A stretch of 64,000 nucleotides of DNA from Halomonas sp. YLGW01. GTDB taxonomy: Bacteria > Pseudomonadota > Gammaproteobacteria > Pseudomonadales > Halomonadaceae. The notes below the pieces were generated by a model. That model did not search any database and was not told where the DNA came from. It saw nothing but the letters and a program-made list of their open reading frames with translations. This document shows, piece by piece, positions 62,954 to 64,000 of the stretch. Position 1 is the stretch's first letter; each line of letters starts with the position of its first letter. Where the stretch lies: NCBI RefSeq assembly GCF_014840935.1, contig NZ_CP062005.1, positions 2,170,001 through 2,234,000 on the forward strand, given 5' to 3'. Made by a program: the position numbers and the translations under genes.

Positions 62954-64000
62954 TCAGGCGTCGAACGGGTTACGCAGCACGATGGTCTCGTTGCGATCCG
63001 GTCCGGTCGAGATGATATCAATGGGCGTGCCCACCTGCTCCTCGAGGAAGCTGATATAGCCCCGCGCATTGGCCGGCAGGTCTTCGACCCGCTTGACGCC
63101 GATGGTCGACTCGGTCCAGCCCGGCAGGTCGTGGTAGAGCGGCTCGATGGCCTCATAGCCCTCGGAGTCCACCGGGGTGTCCAGCACATCGCCATCCTTG
63201 CTGCGATAGCCGATGCAGACGCGGATGTTCTCCAGGCCATCGAGCACGTCGAGCTTGGTCAGGCACAGGCCGGAGACGGAGTTGATCTGCACCGCATGGC
63301 GCAGTGCCACGGCATCGAACCAACCGCAGCGACGGGCGCGGCCGGTGGTGGCGCCGAACTCGTGGCCCTTCTCGGCCAGGTGGCGACCGTGATCATCGAA
63401 CAGCTCGGTGGGGAACGGGCCGGATCCGACGCGCGTGGTGTAGGCCTTGGTGATGCCCAGCACGTAGTCGAGATACAGCGGGCCGACACCGGAACCGGTG
63501 GCAGTGCCGCCTGCGGTAGTGTTGGAGCTGGTCACGAAGGGGTAGGTGCCGTGGTCGATGTCCAGAAGCGAACCCTGAGCGCCCTCGAAGAGGATGTTCT
63601 CGCCGGCCTTGCGGACATCGTGCACCAGACCCACGGTATCGCAGACCATCGGGCGCAGATCCTCGCCCATCTTCATGGCCTCGTCGAGCACCTGCTGGAA
63701 ATCGACCGGCTCTTCGCCGTGATACTGGGTCAGCACGAAGTTGTGATAATCCAGCACCTCACCGAGCTTGGAGGCGAAGCGCTCACGGTGCTGCAGATCT
63801 CCAAGACGCAGGCCACGACGCGCGACCTTGTCTTCGTAGGCCGGGCCGATACCCCGACCGGTGGTGCCGATCTTGGCCACGCCGCGTGCCTTCTCGCGCG
63901 CCTGGTCCAAGCGTACGTGATAGGACAGGATCAGCGGACAGGCCGGCGACAGGCGCAGGCGCTCGCGGACCGGCACACCCTTGGCCTCCAGTTCGCGGAT
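62954..64000 (-). CDS. purA: Adenylosuccinate synthase, 5' end missing
   Basis: PurA joins IMP and aspartate with GTP, the first step from IMP to AMP. About 349 C-terminal codons are visible; the N-terminal P-loop (GDEGKGK) is outside the window. Visible motifs are [85 protein letters not shown] and the C-terminal [10 protein letters not shown]. The gene continues beyond 64000. Confidence 0.97.
   Translation of the reverse strand: MRELEAKGVPVRERLRLSPACPLILSYHVRLDQAREKARGVAKIGTTGRGIGPAYEDKVARRGLRLGDLQHRERFASKLGEVLDYHNFVLTQYHGEEPVDFQQVLDEAMKMGEDLRPMVCDTVGLVHDVRKAGENILFEGAQGSLLDIDHGTYPFVTSSNTTAGGTATGSGVGPLYLDYVLGITKAYTTRVGSGPFPTELFDDHGRHLAEKGHEFGATTGRARRCGWFDAVALRHAVQINSVSGLCLTKLDVLDGLENIRVCIGYRSKDGDVLDTPVDSEGYEAIEPLYHDLPGWTESTIGVKRVEDLPANARGYISFLEEQVGTPIDIISTGPDRNETIVLRNPFDA

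Overview
The window is a 64 kb stretch of GC-rich, densely coded chromosome from a gammaproteobacterium. The gene set points to Halomonadaceae (a Halomonas-like halophile); this is inferred from protein character, not from a database search. It includes an ABC-type glycerol uptake operon in place of glpF, pruR-putA-putP for proline, the RimB-RimK pair, a DUF3549 protein, a DUF1315-DUF2797 pair and an Rrf2-controlled SUF operon. I see no phage, transposon, CRISPR array or rRNA. One tRNA gene (Gly, anticodon CCC) is present.

Layout. 1-12.2 kb: a truncated exported protein, htpG behind a heat-shock type promoter, a DUF1232 protein, the lytic transglycosylase slt, a LysE exporter, a TM2 protein, a 2-oxoglutarate oxygenase, a cold-shock protein, an acidic lipoprotein, a fungal-type cytosine deaminase, a VOC protein, yegS and a YbaL-type cation/proton antiporter. 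12.2-18.8 kb: pepN, a DUF454 protein, yajQ, and a GNAT divergent from an unusual RimK paralogue. 18.9-27 kb: an orphan TAXI binding protein, a zinc alcohol dehydrogenase, DUF2797/DUF1315, a GlpG-like rhomboid, nadK with a metallophosphoesterase, an EamA transporter and a DUF6314 protein. 27-36.9 kb: the glycerol regulon on the minus strand, in transcription order glpS-glpT-glpP-glpQ-DUF2160-glpV-glpK-glpD. 37-46.4 kb: a dihydrolipoyl-dehydrogenase-like flavoprotein with a CBS protein, tRNA-Gly, and pruR-putA-putP. 46.4-56.6 kb: ompW, brnQ, a gamma-glutamylcyclotransferase, yqcC, a cystine-type ABC transporter, a DUF3549 protein, rimB-rimK and a SanA-like protein. 56.7-62.7 kb: sufR-B-C-D-S-T. 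The far end is the 3' part of purA.

How the genes work together. Glycerol is bound by GlpV, imported by GlpPQ/GlpST, phosphorylated by GlpK and oxidised by GlpD; neither glpR nor glpF is in the window. Proline is imported by PutP, oxidised to glutamate by PutA and probably sensed by PruR. The suf genes build Fe-S clusters under an Rrf2 repressor whose probable operator lies on its own promoter.

Most notable signals. (1) The two glycerol-transporter ATPases carry complementary defects (GlpS lacks the H-loop histidine, GlpT lacks the LSGGQ signature), predicting one competent and one degenerate ATP site. (2) A yeast Fcy1-like cytosine deaminase. (3) Several strong operators: a 12-bp-arm palindrome before glp, a dyad on the -10 of the cystine ABC operon and an IscR-type site on the suf promoter. 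(4) Short 13-14 bp tandem repeats at the 3' ends of several genes, three of them sharing a RACCRGTT core. (5) A three-way-junction terminator between pruR and putA. (6) A minus-strand terminator with no gene in front of it, beside tRNA-Gly. All start choices and functions are from reading the sequence only.
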